From NCBI RefSeq assembly GCF_000004075.3, contig NC_026660.2, positions 16,821,837 to 16,885,836 of the forward strand: a stretch of 64,000 nt of DNA, written 5' to 3'. The position numbers and the translations under genes are program-made. The notes under the pieces are model-generated. The model was given only the letters and a program-made list of their open reading frames with translations, was not told the origin of the DNA and did no database searches. The DNA is from Cucumis sativus (taxonomy: Eukaryota; Streptophyta; Magnoliopsida; Cucurbitales; Cucurbitaceae). Shown here piece by piece: positions 33,701 through 46,700 of the stretch (positions are counted from its first letter, which is position 1; the number at the start of each line of letters is the position of its first letter).

Positions 33701-36069
33701 AAAGGATTTGACTATTTGGAAGTTGAAAAACTATTTTGGATATTAGAAAATTGTATAAGGAGTAGGTTAAAAGACCAAAAAGCACTTCGTTTATTTGAAA
33801 ACTTGACCATTTGACATAAAATAATAGAGAAAAAAAAAAAAGAATAGTGGAAACATAATTTGAAGGGAGAATTGTAAATTTTATCCCTAAGTATGACCGT
33901 AGATGCAATTACACTCTCAAACTATCCATAATAACGTATGAATCTTAAACTTTTAAAAGTGTTAGAATTGGACATACAAATGATGAAAAATTAAATTATC
34001 AAAACTTATACAATGTATACAGTTATATACGTTTGATGATTCAACTTTAGAATTTGGATAAATTTTGGAGCTTATTTTTTTATTTTAAAAGTTTAATTTA
34101 AAGATTTAATTGTAATTAACACCATATTCAATCATTTTTTTTCAATTAGCCCAAGATCTTAAAGATCGAGGAAAGGGAGAAGATGATAAGAAAAGTATTA
34201 AGAACAAGTTATTGTTTAAAGTGAATTAGTTACCAATCACACATGTTTTTTAAAAATTAAATTTCAAAAACAAAAAATAGAAAAAAAAATACCAAACATG
34301 GTTTTAAGGACTAGCAAAACTAAATTAAAAAAAAAGTTACCAAACATGGTCTAAGGAATTATTACAATTTTTTAATGTTGAAATGTACTCCATGAACTAA
34401 GTTTTTACCTATATACAAAAATGTCGAGTGTTGTTCACGACAAGACCCAAAGCAAAGCCCACAAACATGTGCACGTAGGGTACTGAGAAAAGGCACAGAG
34501 CAACACATATTTACTAAGAGAAAAATACCAAAACCTCATAATTTAGCCAACCATGCTAGCCGATAAACCTCTACCAATTTGAAAATAAACGAGTAGAGTC
34601 GTAATTGCTAGTATAATACACTGTATAAGTTGGAGTATTAAAGAGAGGGACCATGGATATGTGTCAAATGATTGGCTTAAAAACAGAAAAAGGAAAAGGA
34701 AAAAGATAAAAATGAAAATGAAAAGGGAATTTGTTATTAGAAAGGTTGATTCATCCAATGAATGTAATGGGAGAGAGTTGTACGTTTAATATGGTGTGGG
34801 ATTGGGCCAAAATAACAATGTGTTTGTGATTTTATGGGAAATGGGCGATGAATGAACGAATGAACAACGCGGCACGCACTACGCATCCTCTTCCCCTCTT
34901 CTCTTTCTAAATTCACAACTTTCATTCTTCTTTAGGACACCGCCAGAATTCGGTTTTTCATTATCATTTTTTTTCTTCTGTCAAATCACTTTTCAATAAT
35001 TGGTTAAACCTTTTTAAAACATTATGCTCATTTCAATAATCAAAATTTTAAATTATATCATCAAATTTTTAAAAGATTAGCATTTATGGTTTATTAGAAT
35101 TTTTAAAAGAATTATTCAAAGTTTTCAAAAAAAATTATCTATAAAATTATGTATGTACGTGTTCACACTATATTTTGAAGAAATGTATATTATGGAATTG
35201 AATTTTGTATTATGGAATTAAATTTTGTATATTGATGAATATAGCAAATATTGCTCCTTTAATGTTTTCTTTCAAATATAAGATAAAAACTTCAATTATT
35301 CCTTCAAATAAAGACCTCCTTAAATGAGAGGCAAAATCTCTATTTATAGAGAAATTTCATCGACTTTACATGGACTTAAGCTCATTTGCCTATTGAATTT
35401 GAACTCATTTGCTTGTTAGGCCTGAGTTTAAACCTATTTGTCTGTTAAACTTGAACTTATTTGTCTGTTGGACTGACCCATTTTCTTAATTATTTTTTCA
35501 AAAATAGAAAAAATGAAGTTTTCATAGTTCCAAATATTTAGTTTTTAATTTCTACTTACAATAAAATTTAAATTTATTAAAATGAAGGAATAGGAATAAC
35601 ATTATCAATAATTTTCAATAGGAAAGAAAGCCAACTTTGAGTTAGGTTAGTTAAAATGATTACCACTGTGTGTGAGTGCACAAAACTCTACCATCCATTG
35701 TTAAATAAATCAACTTTATAAGCCTAAGCAACTTTGAAAATATCTCTTAGTCTTTTTTACAATTAAACAAAGATTCAGAAACCAAATAGTATTTTAACCT
35801 ACTAATTTATAAATTTGATTAAGAAAAAGTTAGAGTTTGATAAATAAAATCCAAAAGTTAGAATTAGAATTAATTATTCCTTCAATTCTGTGGAACTACG
35901 TATTATCGAACCACTAAGATGAGATTAATTATGAAGTGATTCGCATCGATCGGCTATGGCGATGGGGATGAAATTCTTGTTTCCAATATAGTAACAGCTA
36001 AAAAGAAGATGAAAGGTTTGTTTTTGTTATTATTGAAAAAGTGAAAGGGGTTTAGACAAATTAAATTAA
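30754..36069. other. Intergenic, AT-rich, no gene seen
   Basis: Begins with the E2 promoter side. It holds a promoter-like patch at 32980-33110, a possible degraded short transposon around 33200-33320 (GGGTGTAACTAATAAGCCGA...GGGTCAACCCAACTC), an LTR-like patch at 35270-35480 with repeated GAACTCATTTGC/CTGTTRGRCTTGA units, and A/T homopolymers. No ORF with family character was found. Confidence 0.45.
33030..33110 (+). promoter_or_regulatory. TATA-like promoter patch without a visible coding gene
   Basis: GTTTATATAAAAATC (TATA-like, about 33033-33047) is followed by a pyrimidine-rich leader (TTTCTCTCTCACTATC, TTTTTCTTCCCCTACTTTTCC). This resembles a plant core promoter and 5' UTR, yet the following sequence has only an ORF without family character. 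It may drive a non-coding RNA or be a dead promoter. Confidence 0.3.
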
Positions 36070-38516
36070 TTATAACTTGGAAGGTCTCTTGGAGCTCCGA
36101 CCAGCTATGAATTCTTGCATTTTCTGGAATTGTTCTTTCGTCATTCCATTGTAATACGCATGAGCTCTCTCCTGCATTCACAAAACATAAACGAGTTTAA
36201 TGATGTTTCAAAATTACTATACTTCATCGTGTTTGTTTGATAACTATTTTGATTTCTTATTTTTTTTCAAAAAAGATTATGAAGTATGATGTTAATTACA
36301 ATTATATACACAGACATTCAGGAAACGTTTAGAACAAGGGTTATCCTAAGACTATAGTAGCTAGAGTACCATATTGTTTTGTACTCTCTAATTAGCTACA
36401 TCAATACTATTTCAAAATCTCTATTTGCTACAACTTTGTTTATTATTTCCTTCTTAAGCTAAACAAGTTTATACCTCAAACATATACTATGTTATAATTA
36501 AAACTAAAATAAGCTATGTCTCAAATGCAACTAAACTCAACAACGACAACCTAGAGCTATAATAATCAACTCCTTGTCCGAAATGTCTACTCAACGATAA
36601 AAATTGAGCTCTTATCAAATGTTAAAGTTGCTTGTTCAAACTTACACATATAACTGTAAAATTGAATCTCAAACATTTAGGAGGTGTTTGAGTCATGAAC
36701 TTCAAGTTCGTGTTTCTAACTATTATAACTAACGTTGTTACTATTCAAATCCCTTTTAACTACAACCTATATTATTTACTATTTGCTATAGGGTATCTTT
36801 TTCTTTCTTCATTACATTATTTTCTGCCCAAACCATGCATCCTAAACATAGTTTATTATAACTCATAACCTGTACTAACTAGTAACTCTAATAAGTCAAT
36901 AACGAATTCAATGTCCCAACCGTCCTTAGAGACTAAATGATAAAATAGATAAAATTTATGGAAGAAATTTGTTAGGATACTACCTAACAAGAATCAATTT
37001 CTGAAAACATATTGAGAACTAAAGAAGAACTACAGGATCATCCAAGTTTATGGTGCTAGGAACCCTCTCGGCCTCTCCCTTCAGTGGTCTTAGATTACTC
37101 CACAGTCCACAAAATAGTCTTCCTCTCCCCACTCACCTTCATACTATTTTATACAACATCCGGTAACTAACTTTCCATTCAATGACCAATAGATTCCTTG
37201 CTACTAACATACTAATATTACTATCTAAGTTACCTAACAAAATTCGACCCTTCTTAACATCTACTTCAAAAATTAAAATGGTTAAAAACTTAAAATGAGT
37301 ACTGAAAGGACCATCCCATCCCATACCATTGCCCAAATATATGAATCTAGAAGAACATAATAACATTCCTACAAAATTTATTGTTCAAGAGACAAAAATT
37401 TCTACTAGCTTACAAGTTTGGAGGCTTAAGGTTGACAATTCTATAAATCTGAAATTCAATTTTCATCATTGAGGGTCTGATTCCTAGTAGAGTCCAATTT
37501 TAACCCTTTTCTATAAATTTATTTTGGAGTTTTGAGGGTGTAATTCCAAACAAATTTTAGTTGAAATTGATCCATTTCAATCAATTTTCAGTCCAAATCC
37601 TTGCATTCCAGACAATTTTGAAGCAAAATTCATGAACAAGAAATCAGAATTCAATGATGAATAGAGATTCGAAATAGTTATGAATTACCTTTTCTAGCGT
37701 AAGAGCTTGGCCAAGATCAAGCTTCAAGCCATCGTTAATGACTGACTTGTATCTCACTACCAAATCCTGATTGTTCTTCAAGATTGCCTCCGCAACCTCT
37801 CGAGCTTTCTTCAACAATTCACTTCCTTCAACCACCTGATTCACCAATCCCCTCTTCTCTGCTTCCTCCGCCGTTAGAGGCATCGCCGTTAACGATACTT
37901 CACGAGCTTTGTTGACTCCAATTATCCTTCCTAATTTCTGAGATAATCCCCATGAAGGAAATATCCCAAATCTGTCGTAACAGTATTTGGTTCCAGAAAT
38001 TTCAATAAAAGAACAGCATCGCACCGCCAATAAATTTCAGAAATTTACTTTGTTTCCCCTTATCCTAGCAAATTAATCAATTAATTGAAAGAAAGAGGAA
38101 AATAACCTAGCATGAGTGTCGATGAACTTGGCTCCTTTGGCAGCGATGAGTATATCACAAGCCAAAGCGATTTCAAATCCAGCGGTGATAGCAAAACCTG
38201 CAATCGCTCCGATGATCGGCTTCCGGCAGAGTTCCATTTGCGCAACGGGATCGGATTCAACATCCTTCACATCTCCCTTGAAAACATCCTCAGCCGCAGT
38301 TAGATCTACACCGGAGCAGAAGGCTCGTCCTGATCCAGAGAGGATGATGACCCGGACAGAATCGTCGCGGTCTAAGCTCTTAAACGCGTGAGCTAAATCT
38401 GCCATCATATGTTTCGTTAACGAATTCAACGACTTCGGGCGGTTGATCGTAATGAATGCGATCCCATTTGATTCTCTGTTAACGAGGATGAGATTTTCCG
38501 ACGAAGAGCGATCCAT
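36070..38516 (-). CDS. ECHIA: Peroxisomal enoyl-CoA hydratase/isomerase (ECHIA-like), 264 aa, C-terminal SKL
   Basis: Crotonase-fold enzyme of acyl-CoA metabolism. Three exons: 38516-38107, 37971-37689 and 36171-36070; joins are phases 2 and 0, giving 264 aa. The last intron is about 1.5 kb. The start MDRSSSENLILVNRESNGIA matches the family length; the upstream Met (38633) would add a stretch without homology. Motifs: FITINRPKSLNSLTKHMM, GSGRAFCSGVDLTA (first oxyanion-hole segment), KPIIGAIAGFAITAGFEIAL ACD (second oxyanion segment and first acid position), KFIDTHARFGIFPSWGLSQK. The C-terminus ERAHAYYNGMTKEQFQKMQE...RPSKL ends in SKL, a canonical PTS1 peroxisomal signal. It is very close, from memory, to Arabidopsis At4g16210. 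The second catalytic Glu of classical hydratases appears as His (DTHARFG against QPEILLG), so true hydratase activity is uncertain. Confidence 0.95.
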
Positions 38517-39452
38517 TCCGGCGAAGAAATGATGAAATTGGGTAATGAAAATTGAATTAAAAAGAGTTGCCGCATTGATATAGAGAAAGGTATGGGGAAG
38601 TTTGTGGATAATCGCGTATGGGAAAACGAGCAAATCATGAGATACGTTAAAATCTCATCTTTCACGTTAGATAAGACTGAAAAGCACTATCAAATTCTAT
38701 CTGCTTCCGAAAATTTTCACACATTTCTAAGTTTCATTGCAAAATGAAAATTAAAAAATATGGGGGACTTTTTTTAAAAAAATTTATATTTTATCAATAC
38801 AACCTAGTGTTTTAACTTGAACATAACCATCACTCAATTGGTATAAGAGACTTTGAATAGTTAACTATGTTTGTTGAGATAGCCAACTTTGAGGTTGAGA
38901 CTCACTTAAAAAGTTTTCTATTTGTAAATCACCAGGATACTTTCCAAACTAAATTTTGAACTTTGCTTTTAATACTGTGACTTATCCATGTTATTTTTTA
39001 GGAACATTTTCAAATGCTAGCTCTAGTTCATAGTTTTACTATATGATACATAAGATATCTTTTTATGGTTTTTTTTTTCTATATCTCTTAGATGAAGCAA
39101 TAATAGGACCAATGGTTTTATCAAACTATTGGAACTAAAACCCTAACTTTAGATTAAATTTGCAATTTTTTTTCTTCTTTTAATTGCCTTTTTTCTTGGG
39201 CCCGCTCTAATGACTGGGCTTTTGAGTCATGACACCCTAAAACTTGGGCTTGGGCTTGCATTTTGGGCCTAGGCGCCGCTTTCCATTCTAGTCTCAGTGA
39301 ACGACGAGCTGGAAATTGGAGGTAAGGGTTTTGCTGATCTTTGCTCATCGCCATCGCCGATTTGTTTCGATTCTCAACAGAGACGCACCAAATTCTTTCG
39401 ATTCTCACTACAAAATCACCAAAAATATTGTTGCGTTGTTCGTTTACAGAAA
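38517..39452. promoter_or_regulatory. Divergent intergenic region between ECHIA-like gene and HYPK
   Basis: The two genes are head to head with about 940 bases between start codons. The HYPK-proximal half holds a telo-box and five site II motifs, listed separately. The ECHIA-proximal half is AT-rich with no motif I can name. Confidence 0.6.
39138..39269 (+). promoter_or_regulatory. Telo-box plus five site II elements in the HYPK promoter
   Basis: AAACCCTAA (telo-box) lies at 39138-39146. TGGGCC or TGGGCT lies at 39197, 39215, 39245, 39251 and 39264. The pairing of telo-box and site II (TGGGCY) motifs is characteristic of promoters of ribosomal-protein and translation-apparatus genes. That fits HYPK, which acts at the ribosome. 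The last site is about 185 bases before the HYPK start codon. Confidence 0.7.
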
Positions 39453-40967
39453 ATGGAAGCTGGAGACGATGGAATCGAGAGGCTGGTTGATTCGAAGGAT
39501 ATGCAACAACAGAGTAAAGCCTTCGATAAGCTCACTGATCGCGTTGAAGACCGTCAACTCGATTCCACTCGTGTTCAGGAGGTATTTACTTCTGCAACCA
39601 CTTCTTTTTGCTTTTCTATTCTTGCTTAGAACATGAATGAATTTACTAGCAATTTAACTGACCTACGACTGAAGTTAGAAATTGATATTATCTTGACTAC
39701 AAAGTTGAAATGGTTTTGTAGTTTTTTATATATGTATCGTCATTTTTTTCTAGCAGTCTCTGTTTAGATTCTCATGAACAAATTAGTGGAAACAATTTTG
39801 AATTGAACGTCCTTTCATTTTGCGATCGCTGGCAGGCAATGGCGTCTATTGCTGCATCGGCTGAAGCCGATTGGAACGCTATGATGTTGAGGTGTGTATA
39901 GAAATCCTGAATTTTCCCCTTTAATTTATAGGAAATGGTGAAGGTCATGGTATGATAAAATTTTTGGTTTATACGTGACTTGGAATTGTTGCCAAATAAT
40001 GAGTTCCATTATATCATTGGGATTCTTTTTTGGATGAACTTTGCTCCATTTTCTGTTTCTTCAAGTCTACCCTTTGTTTTGTATTTTGTATTTTGTATTT
40101 TTGAAGATTAAGCTTATAACACCACTAATACCAATTGATTTCTTTATTTTGTTATCTTATCGATCTGTCAAGAGTGTTTTCAAAATCAAAGACAAACTTG
40201 TCTTTTGCTTCTGAAAGCTGAACAAGAATTGTAATCCTTATCAAGGAAAAAATTAAAACTATGGTAAAGAAATTGTGAGAAAACATGAATGATTTTCACA
40301 ATCCAAATGTTTATTCAACTTAGTCTCAACGAAATGTTTTCTTCCTTTAGTACACCTTGTGTTATATCATTTCCCACTTGCATCATCAATGCTTCAAAAC
40401 TTTATGTCGGTCGTATAAGCTTCGTGGTTGATATTTAATCTCGGTAATTTCATTGTAATGTTGCCCAAATTTCAATAGTTACCTACAAAACTGCCAAGTT
40501 GTTAATTCTCTACATCTCTCGTATGTGCGGGTACAATGAGTACTTATCATAATCTTTGGCTATCCAGTAAAACCAATAATTGTGAACAACTAATTTTCAT
40601 CATTCAGATAGTAGACCTTTGAACTATACATGTTTTTCTTCTTTGCTAAGCTTTTCCAGCTACAATACTTTGTATAAATTCTAGCATGAATTGTTTACTA
40701 AGTAATCATTGTATTTTGCTTCTTTCAGAGAGAAAGAGCTTGCTGCTGTCAAGATAAATGCAGCTGACGTCGACATAATCGCAAATGAACTCGAGGTTTG
40801 TTTCACATCTTCAACGTAGATAACATCTTATAATAAGCTTTCAAGTTCTAATTCATTCCCACAATCTTTTCTTATACTGTCTACAGTTGGACAAGAAGGT
40901 TGCTGAAAGAACACTGCGAGAGCACAAAGGCGACGCTGTTGCTGCTATACGATATTTACTACGTTAA
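39453..40967 (+). CDS. HYPK: HYPK, NatA-associated protein, 110 aa
   Basis: Small partner and regulator of the ribosome-bound N-terminal acetyltransferase NatA (NAA10/NAA15). Four exons: 39453-39581, 39836-39891, 40729-40795 and 40887-40967; phases 0, 2 and 0; 110 aa. The N-terminal part reads MEAGDDGIERLVDSKDMQQQ, then SKAFDKLTDRVEDRQLDSTR. The centre is AMASIAASAEADWNAMMLRE (long helix). The C-terminal UBA-like domain reads LAAVKINAADVDIIANELEL, DKKVAERTLREHKGDAVAAI and RYLLR. Length and sequence match plant HYPK almost throughout (Arabidopsis At3g06610, from memory). Human HYPK inhibits and stabilises NatA; plant HYPK promotes NatA stability and activity. A telo-box/site II promoter precedes it. 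Confidence 0.95.
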
Positions 40968-42175
40968 GCAGGTCTCTCCTAACTTTGAAAAGACCCAAAG
41001 CCTTCTGTAACTCCAGATTGTATGGAATTGTACCTTTTTTTTTGCTGGAAGTTTCTTCTTTTCTTCGTTCGTCTGTAAAACTCCAACATTATTTCTTATC
41101 CTGACCGTACACACATGTTTTTGTTGAAGGAGAGTATTCCATCAAAAGCCATTTGATGAGAAGCCAAATGATCTTTTGCTAGGTAGAAGTGTTGGAAAAC
41201 GTCTCCATGCGTTAGATGAAAAACAATACTTGGGACTTTAAAAATTATCTTATGGATTTTTTTTTGTTTTTAAATTCCAAATGGCAAGCTTTAGGAAAGT
41301 GTTTGACAACTAAGATCATAAGTTTGTGTCGAATAATTCAAAATTATTTCAATAATATTTTACGAGTAGAGTTAACATGTTAATATGTACAATTTTTCAA
41401 GTCCACCTTACTGTTTCAATTAGTTTATAACTCACATGATTTTGATTGATTTAATCTTTGCAATGAAGTACACACCAAAAGGCACAACAACCAAACAATC
41501 AAATCAAATCAAAAGTGATTATTCTACCAAAATTCCTCCAATAATACTGATTACAAACAAGTAATTGGCAAATAGGATGACAAAGACAAGGCAAAAGAAG
41601 AAAAAAAAAAAGAACATTTAAGTTTCACAATTCTAAACTCTAAAAAAATTAATGTGGTGTTTCTTTCATCATCTTTGTACAACTTTTGACAAGTGGTCAG
41701 GAAAAAAAAAACTCATTTACAACCAAATGAAAAGGCAAGTGGGTTACACTTGAACATCCCTAATCAAACACCACTAATTTTTTTTTTTTTTTTTTTTTTA
41801 AAAAAGAGGTCTTTTATTATGGCACTTTACCTTTTAGAAAAAGGGAAAAATAAAATGGGGGAGAGTCTCACCCACTAGACTACCACCAGTGTCTGAGGAG
41901 TCAATTTCCTTTTGTTTTCTTTTCCTTCTCAAATGCCATAAAAAAAAAAAAAAAAAAAAAAATCCTTCACTGCCAATGCACAGCCATTAACTTACATGTC
42001 CACTTTGTGGTTCAAATAATGTTGAGAGTCCAAATCCTACTGCCACCATTTGTGAACCTCTTCAAAACTTTGATACACCTTTTGTTTTGACTTTTGCCTT
42101 CTTCATCAATTAGAAGACAACGCAAAAATAAACCCATAAGAATTGAATGTTGGGTTTTTCTTTTAAATTTTATTA
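40968..42175. other. Convergent 3' region between HYPK and the Raf-like kinase
   Basis: The genes are tail to tail. The stretch contains the two 3' UTRs, long A and T homopolymers (about 41779-41801 and 41940-41961) and no further ORF with family character. Confidence 0.6.
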
Positions 42176-45100
42176 TTATGTTTCCTTTTGAGGGATATTG
42201 TTGTTGTTGCTGTTGCTGTTATCTCCACCCGAACGAGCTGCTTGTAATTGAATAGTATACTTCCTTTGTAAGTCTCTCAGCTTTTCTATCAAAACTTGGA
42301 ATGATGGCCGGTTTGAAGGTTCACTGTTGTCCACATCAAACAAATAGAATAATGCTAAAGAGCTACTCCAAAAACTCGGCTAAATTATCAAAAGTTGCAA
42401 TATTACTCGACCTTTCATAAATGTTTCACTTTTACAACTACATTACGAGGAGAAAAGAAATCTGTTGGAATGTTGGATGAAATGAGACCTTGGAACAACG
42501 TGAATGTGACATGGAGTGGAAATTGAGACCTGTTCCATATCACTGTTACAAGTGTTCCAAGTTTCTCAAAGTGATTTCTAATCCGTAAGTATAGTTTTGT
42601 AACATTTGTGATAGGTTAGGAGTAATATTGCAACGTTTTGGAAGAATACGAGTAAGCTTAAAAATAAATAGCAAAGAAAGAGAGGTAGTTTTTGTTAATT
42701 CAGCCACGTATGCTATTAAGGAAAAACGTAACAAGTTTTTTTATCTTATAACCGTTACTTTTAAACCATTCATCACCTCTTTTATCCACCAACTTCTTAA
42801 GTTAGTAAATACTTCCACAACATACTTATTGAGTAACTCCGTCTTCCATTCTTTATACTTTCCACTTTTACCATAGAACTCCATTTTTCTCCTCTTAATT
42901 TAAAATTTACAATCATTGATGAACTCTGTCTTACACATATTAGAGTCAGACTTATTAACGCCACGCAATGGATCAGATACCCCTAAATAAATTCAACAAC
43001 TATCTATCTAAGAAACTATAAATAAAGCTGAGGCTCCGTACCTGTGCCAGCAGCTTTCAATAATTGAAATCCATTGTGGATCCACGTCCTTTGGGATTTC
43101 AAGACGTTGGTTCATGAAACCAACAGCACCAATGACCTACCAATTCTGAAAATGGTCAAATATGCAATTGCCAGCATTTGGCAAAGAACAAACACAATAA
43201 ACTTGCTGCTTTCTTGCATTGGAAGTACGTTCTTAGGTATCACTTGAAGAAATTAGTACCTGCATTGAATTGAGATTTTCCCAAGGGATCTTCTCAGTTG
43301 CAAGCTCCCACAATATGACTCCAAAACTGTATATGTCAGACCTGTATATTGCAACCATAATCAACGTATCGATCTTTGAGTTTTCACAATTCAGAATAGA
43401 ATGAAGTTTGAAACGTCTTATTGCTTGCTAGAAGGAAAATAACATACTTCTCATCTGAGGGCTCGTTACGAAGAACTTCGGGCGCCATCCATTGAGGCTA
43501 CATAAAGGAAAATGAACTGAGTAATTAATGTTTGCAGCAGCACAAAGCAGAAATTCTAGAATTGAATGCCAATGGAACTAGCAATCAAGGAAATGTTGGG
43601 CTTTACCGTGCCCTTTCCGGTCTTAGTTGTTAGATAAGTCTCATGCTTAAGTCGAGATAGACCAAAATCTCCAACCTGCAAAAGTAATAAAGATTAGAGG
43701 ACTTTAAATTGCAATTGTATTATATATATTTATTCAAGGAATCAACGACATACCTTCACGGTCCAGTTTTTATCGATTAAGAGGTTCGACGATTTCAAGT
43801 CTCGGTGAATAATGGGTGGATTGCAATGGTGAAGATAGTTCATGCCTCGCGCCTATCAAAAGAGTAATACATGTAAAAGCATGAAATAACAATAGATTCA
43901 TAAGAATTATCAAGAATTAGTTGAATGTATTCAATATGGAAAGAAGAGAAAGTTGATCGGGAACCATCATTTCTAAAACAGAAAATTGTGGAATATATGG
44001 AAAAACTCACAATGTCCAAAGCCATATGAACACGGCGTCTCCAATCTAATTTGCCTGTGTTCCTCTGTAGTAAACGAAACAAACTTCCACTGTTTTTTAT
44101 AGGTACCAGACACTTCAATCAGCCTATGAACAATGCTCCTTTTGGAAGAATGAAACAAAATAATTTAAACCAAAAGGGATAGTCAAGAACAAACCGTGGA
44201 AGGAATTCTGTGACAATGCAGAGACGCTGAGGTGAAGTCACTACTCCCATAAAGAGAAGAATATTGGGATGTCTAAGCTTTTTCATCAGGGATACCTTCA
44301 AAAACAAAAGTAAAAAGTTGAATTTAGCTCTAAGAATCAAGCTTTGATTGGCAGAAAGTTTTGATGAACATGGAAGTGAAGAGAGAACCAGAAAGAAAAG
44401 ATACCTCCTGTTTGAAGGAGAGAATCACATCATCTGAATACTCTTGTTTGGAGAACACTTTAACGGCAACATCCTACAAGAACAGTTCAAAGCATTTTTC
44501 AAACAAAGATATTATAACAGTTTCTTTATGTTGTGTACTTCTATATATAGAATGAAAAAAAAAAAACCTAAAGAATCTCAGAATTCTAGTTGCACAACAG
44601 CATAAGTGAAGCAATTGAAAGGATAAGTGAACATACTGATCCATACCACAGTGCATGATAGACAGTTCCACAAGAACCTGCAGACATGAAAGCAATTCAT
44701 GGATTAAAATCGAATTGATTTGCACAAGTATTAAACGAAACATTAAGAACAGTTCCATGAGTTCCTGAATTATTTCAGTTTAGACAGATGGAGAATTAGA
44801 ATCAGGTATAGCGGTGAATCATGAAAATAGGTTAAAAAAATTCATCTGAATTTCCAGCATTTTGTCGATCATGTAAAGCAGCAGTAGACGAGAAATGAGC
44901 AGAAAATAAATGGTAAAGCAGAAACAAAATGTTGAATGTTGCAAACACAAACTAATTTATTCCAAAGGCCATCACTTACCTTGTCCTATTTGCTCCCCAA
45001 TGGTAAGGTCTTCCCACAAGATTTCATGATCCAAGCAGTCCATGTCCGACTCAACCTTGTTGACAGCACTACTACTGGTACTCCCACAGCTACTTACACT

Positions 45101-46700
45101 GCTAGTGCTGTTAATATTGATCGATGACCAAGATCCCGATGCCTCATTATTGACTGCTCGATGACCGTCATTTTGCTGCATTTCTAGTTTACCAGATATA
45201 GATGAACTCTTATGATTAGCTGGTTCAGCTTCTTGATCAATTTGTACCCAAGGCCAAACGAAACGGGCTGCTCTTGTTTCAGATCCTCCTTCCTGCTCAG
45301 TCCCTTTCCACGGCCACGATAAGCCTTTCTTGGCAATCCATTCTTCTGCCTTTGAGGATAAAATCTTCTGGATGGTAGGTTTTCCCTTACCCTCATCACT
45401 AGAATCCCTCACCAGTCTCCCAGATAACTTCTCTTCAACCTGGGAAAATGCACCATGAGCCGTGGAATCTCCTCGTGGCGTGCTAGCTCCACTCGAATTT
45501 GCATCATCCCGATTATCACAAAGAACTGCATCCGGATGGCCATGATCAGAGTGATAACCATCTCCACTTCCACCTTCACGATCCAAGCTGTTTTCTCCAG
45601 TTCGAATTTTGGACTTGACTTTGTTGCTTACTTTTGATGCCTATCTCAAGGCTACAAACTATCAAGATACACAAACTACAAAAGAAATCATAGGGAAATG
45701 AAACAAAAATACTAACCAAATTCGATAACTTCGAAGCGATTGCCACTTGAAGAGGCTGCTGAGGATCAAGACCAAGCTTAACCGAAACCGGGACTCGTGA
45801 TCGAACCATGCTTGAATCTGCATCCTGCTGTTTAGAACCTATTGATAAAGGAATCTTCAAATCTTGAAATGGCCGGGAATCGCTGGATATACAAATAATC
45901 CCAATCAATGCACCATCGTCGTAGAATGGAGTGTTGGTAGCAACAACTACAAATTTTTGCCCCATCTTGTTCTTTACAGGTAAATGACCAGTCCAATTCT
46001 CACCCGCCATTACACGAAGAATGACATGGTTTGTAATGGCGAAATCCTCAGGATCTACTAGAAGTTCAATGGCATCCTGACCAAGAGCCTCCGCCGCAGA
46101 ATACCCATATACAATTTCAGCAGCTCGGTTCCTACAAAGATAAAATTTTCAAAAAAGCCACATCCGAAAGAAAATTACGAACTGGGTTCTAGTCCAAAAC
46201 TCGAAACAATATAAACAGGTAACGTACCAGTAAATTATGTGATAATTAAGGTCAAAAATATAAACAGGCTGTCCCAGTGACTGTAAGATATTTAGATACT
46301 GTTTGTTGGTGAAATTCACAGCGGCGGGGCCAGAGCAGCCGCCGCCGCCGTCTGCGGCGGCGGCGGCGGCGGGATTCATAGGGTCGCGAGTTCTACTCTC
46401 TCTCTGAAGAGGAGAAGAATGTCGAAACGAGGAAGAGCCTCTTTTCCAGGCTGCAGCAGCGCCGTCTAAACCTCCGGTAGTGCCACCTCTTCTACGAGTG
46501 GCAGCAAATCTAGAACGTTGAGGTGATATGGATTGAGAACGTTGATGGTGATGGTGGTGATGGTGGATTTGGTGGTCGGAGTTGGAATCGGCAGCAGTTC
46601 CTGAGAGAAGAAGTTTGGACATCTCTTTCTTGAGATGCGCTTGACCCTCCTCCAGCTCTTGGACCTTCCTCAGAAGCTCCTCTGCTGGTGGAGTTCCCAT
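42176..46700 (-). CDS. PAS-domain Raf-like MAPKKK (B2 type, Raf7-12 related), 793 aa
   Basis: Serine/threonine (dual-specificity-like) kinase. Thirteen exons: 46700-46228, 46131-45717, 45640-44980, 44677-44637, 44473-44405, 44295-44195, 44089-44011, 43852-43754, 43675-43607, 43497-43448, 43341-43260, 43136-43042 and 42323-42176. All borders are GT-AG and phases agree. The N-terminus ([19 protein letters not shown]) is coiled coil, then low-complexity His, Ala and Gly runs. The PAS domain is at about 130-240: [61 protein letters not shown] Ser-rich linker follows. Kinase domain about 515-765: [16 protein letters not shown] (P-loop), DVAVKVFS (Lys), [31 protein letters not shown] (catalytic loop), [42 protein letters not shown]. 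It is catalytically complete. Related Arabidopsis kinases (Raf10/11) act in ABA and SnRK2 signalling; a similar role here is inference. Confidence 0.96.
46340..46376 (-). repeat. GC-rich trinucleotide repeats coding Ala and Gly runs
   Basis: GCCGCC/GGCGGC units within exon 1 of the Raf-like kinase encode [20 protein letters not shown] run nearby (46546-46565) encodes a His stretch. Both are in the disordered N-terminus and likely length-variable. Confidence 0.8.

Noticed and set aside
35270-35480. LTR retrotransposon end
   Set aside because: Repeated CTCATTTGCCTGTT-like units look LTR-like, but there is no paired LTR, primer-binding site or retroelement coding sequence nearby.
38112-38391. 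Plus-strand ORFs opposite the enoyl-CoA hydratase exon 1
   Set aside because: Antisense shadows of a clearly conserved exon.
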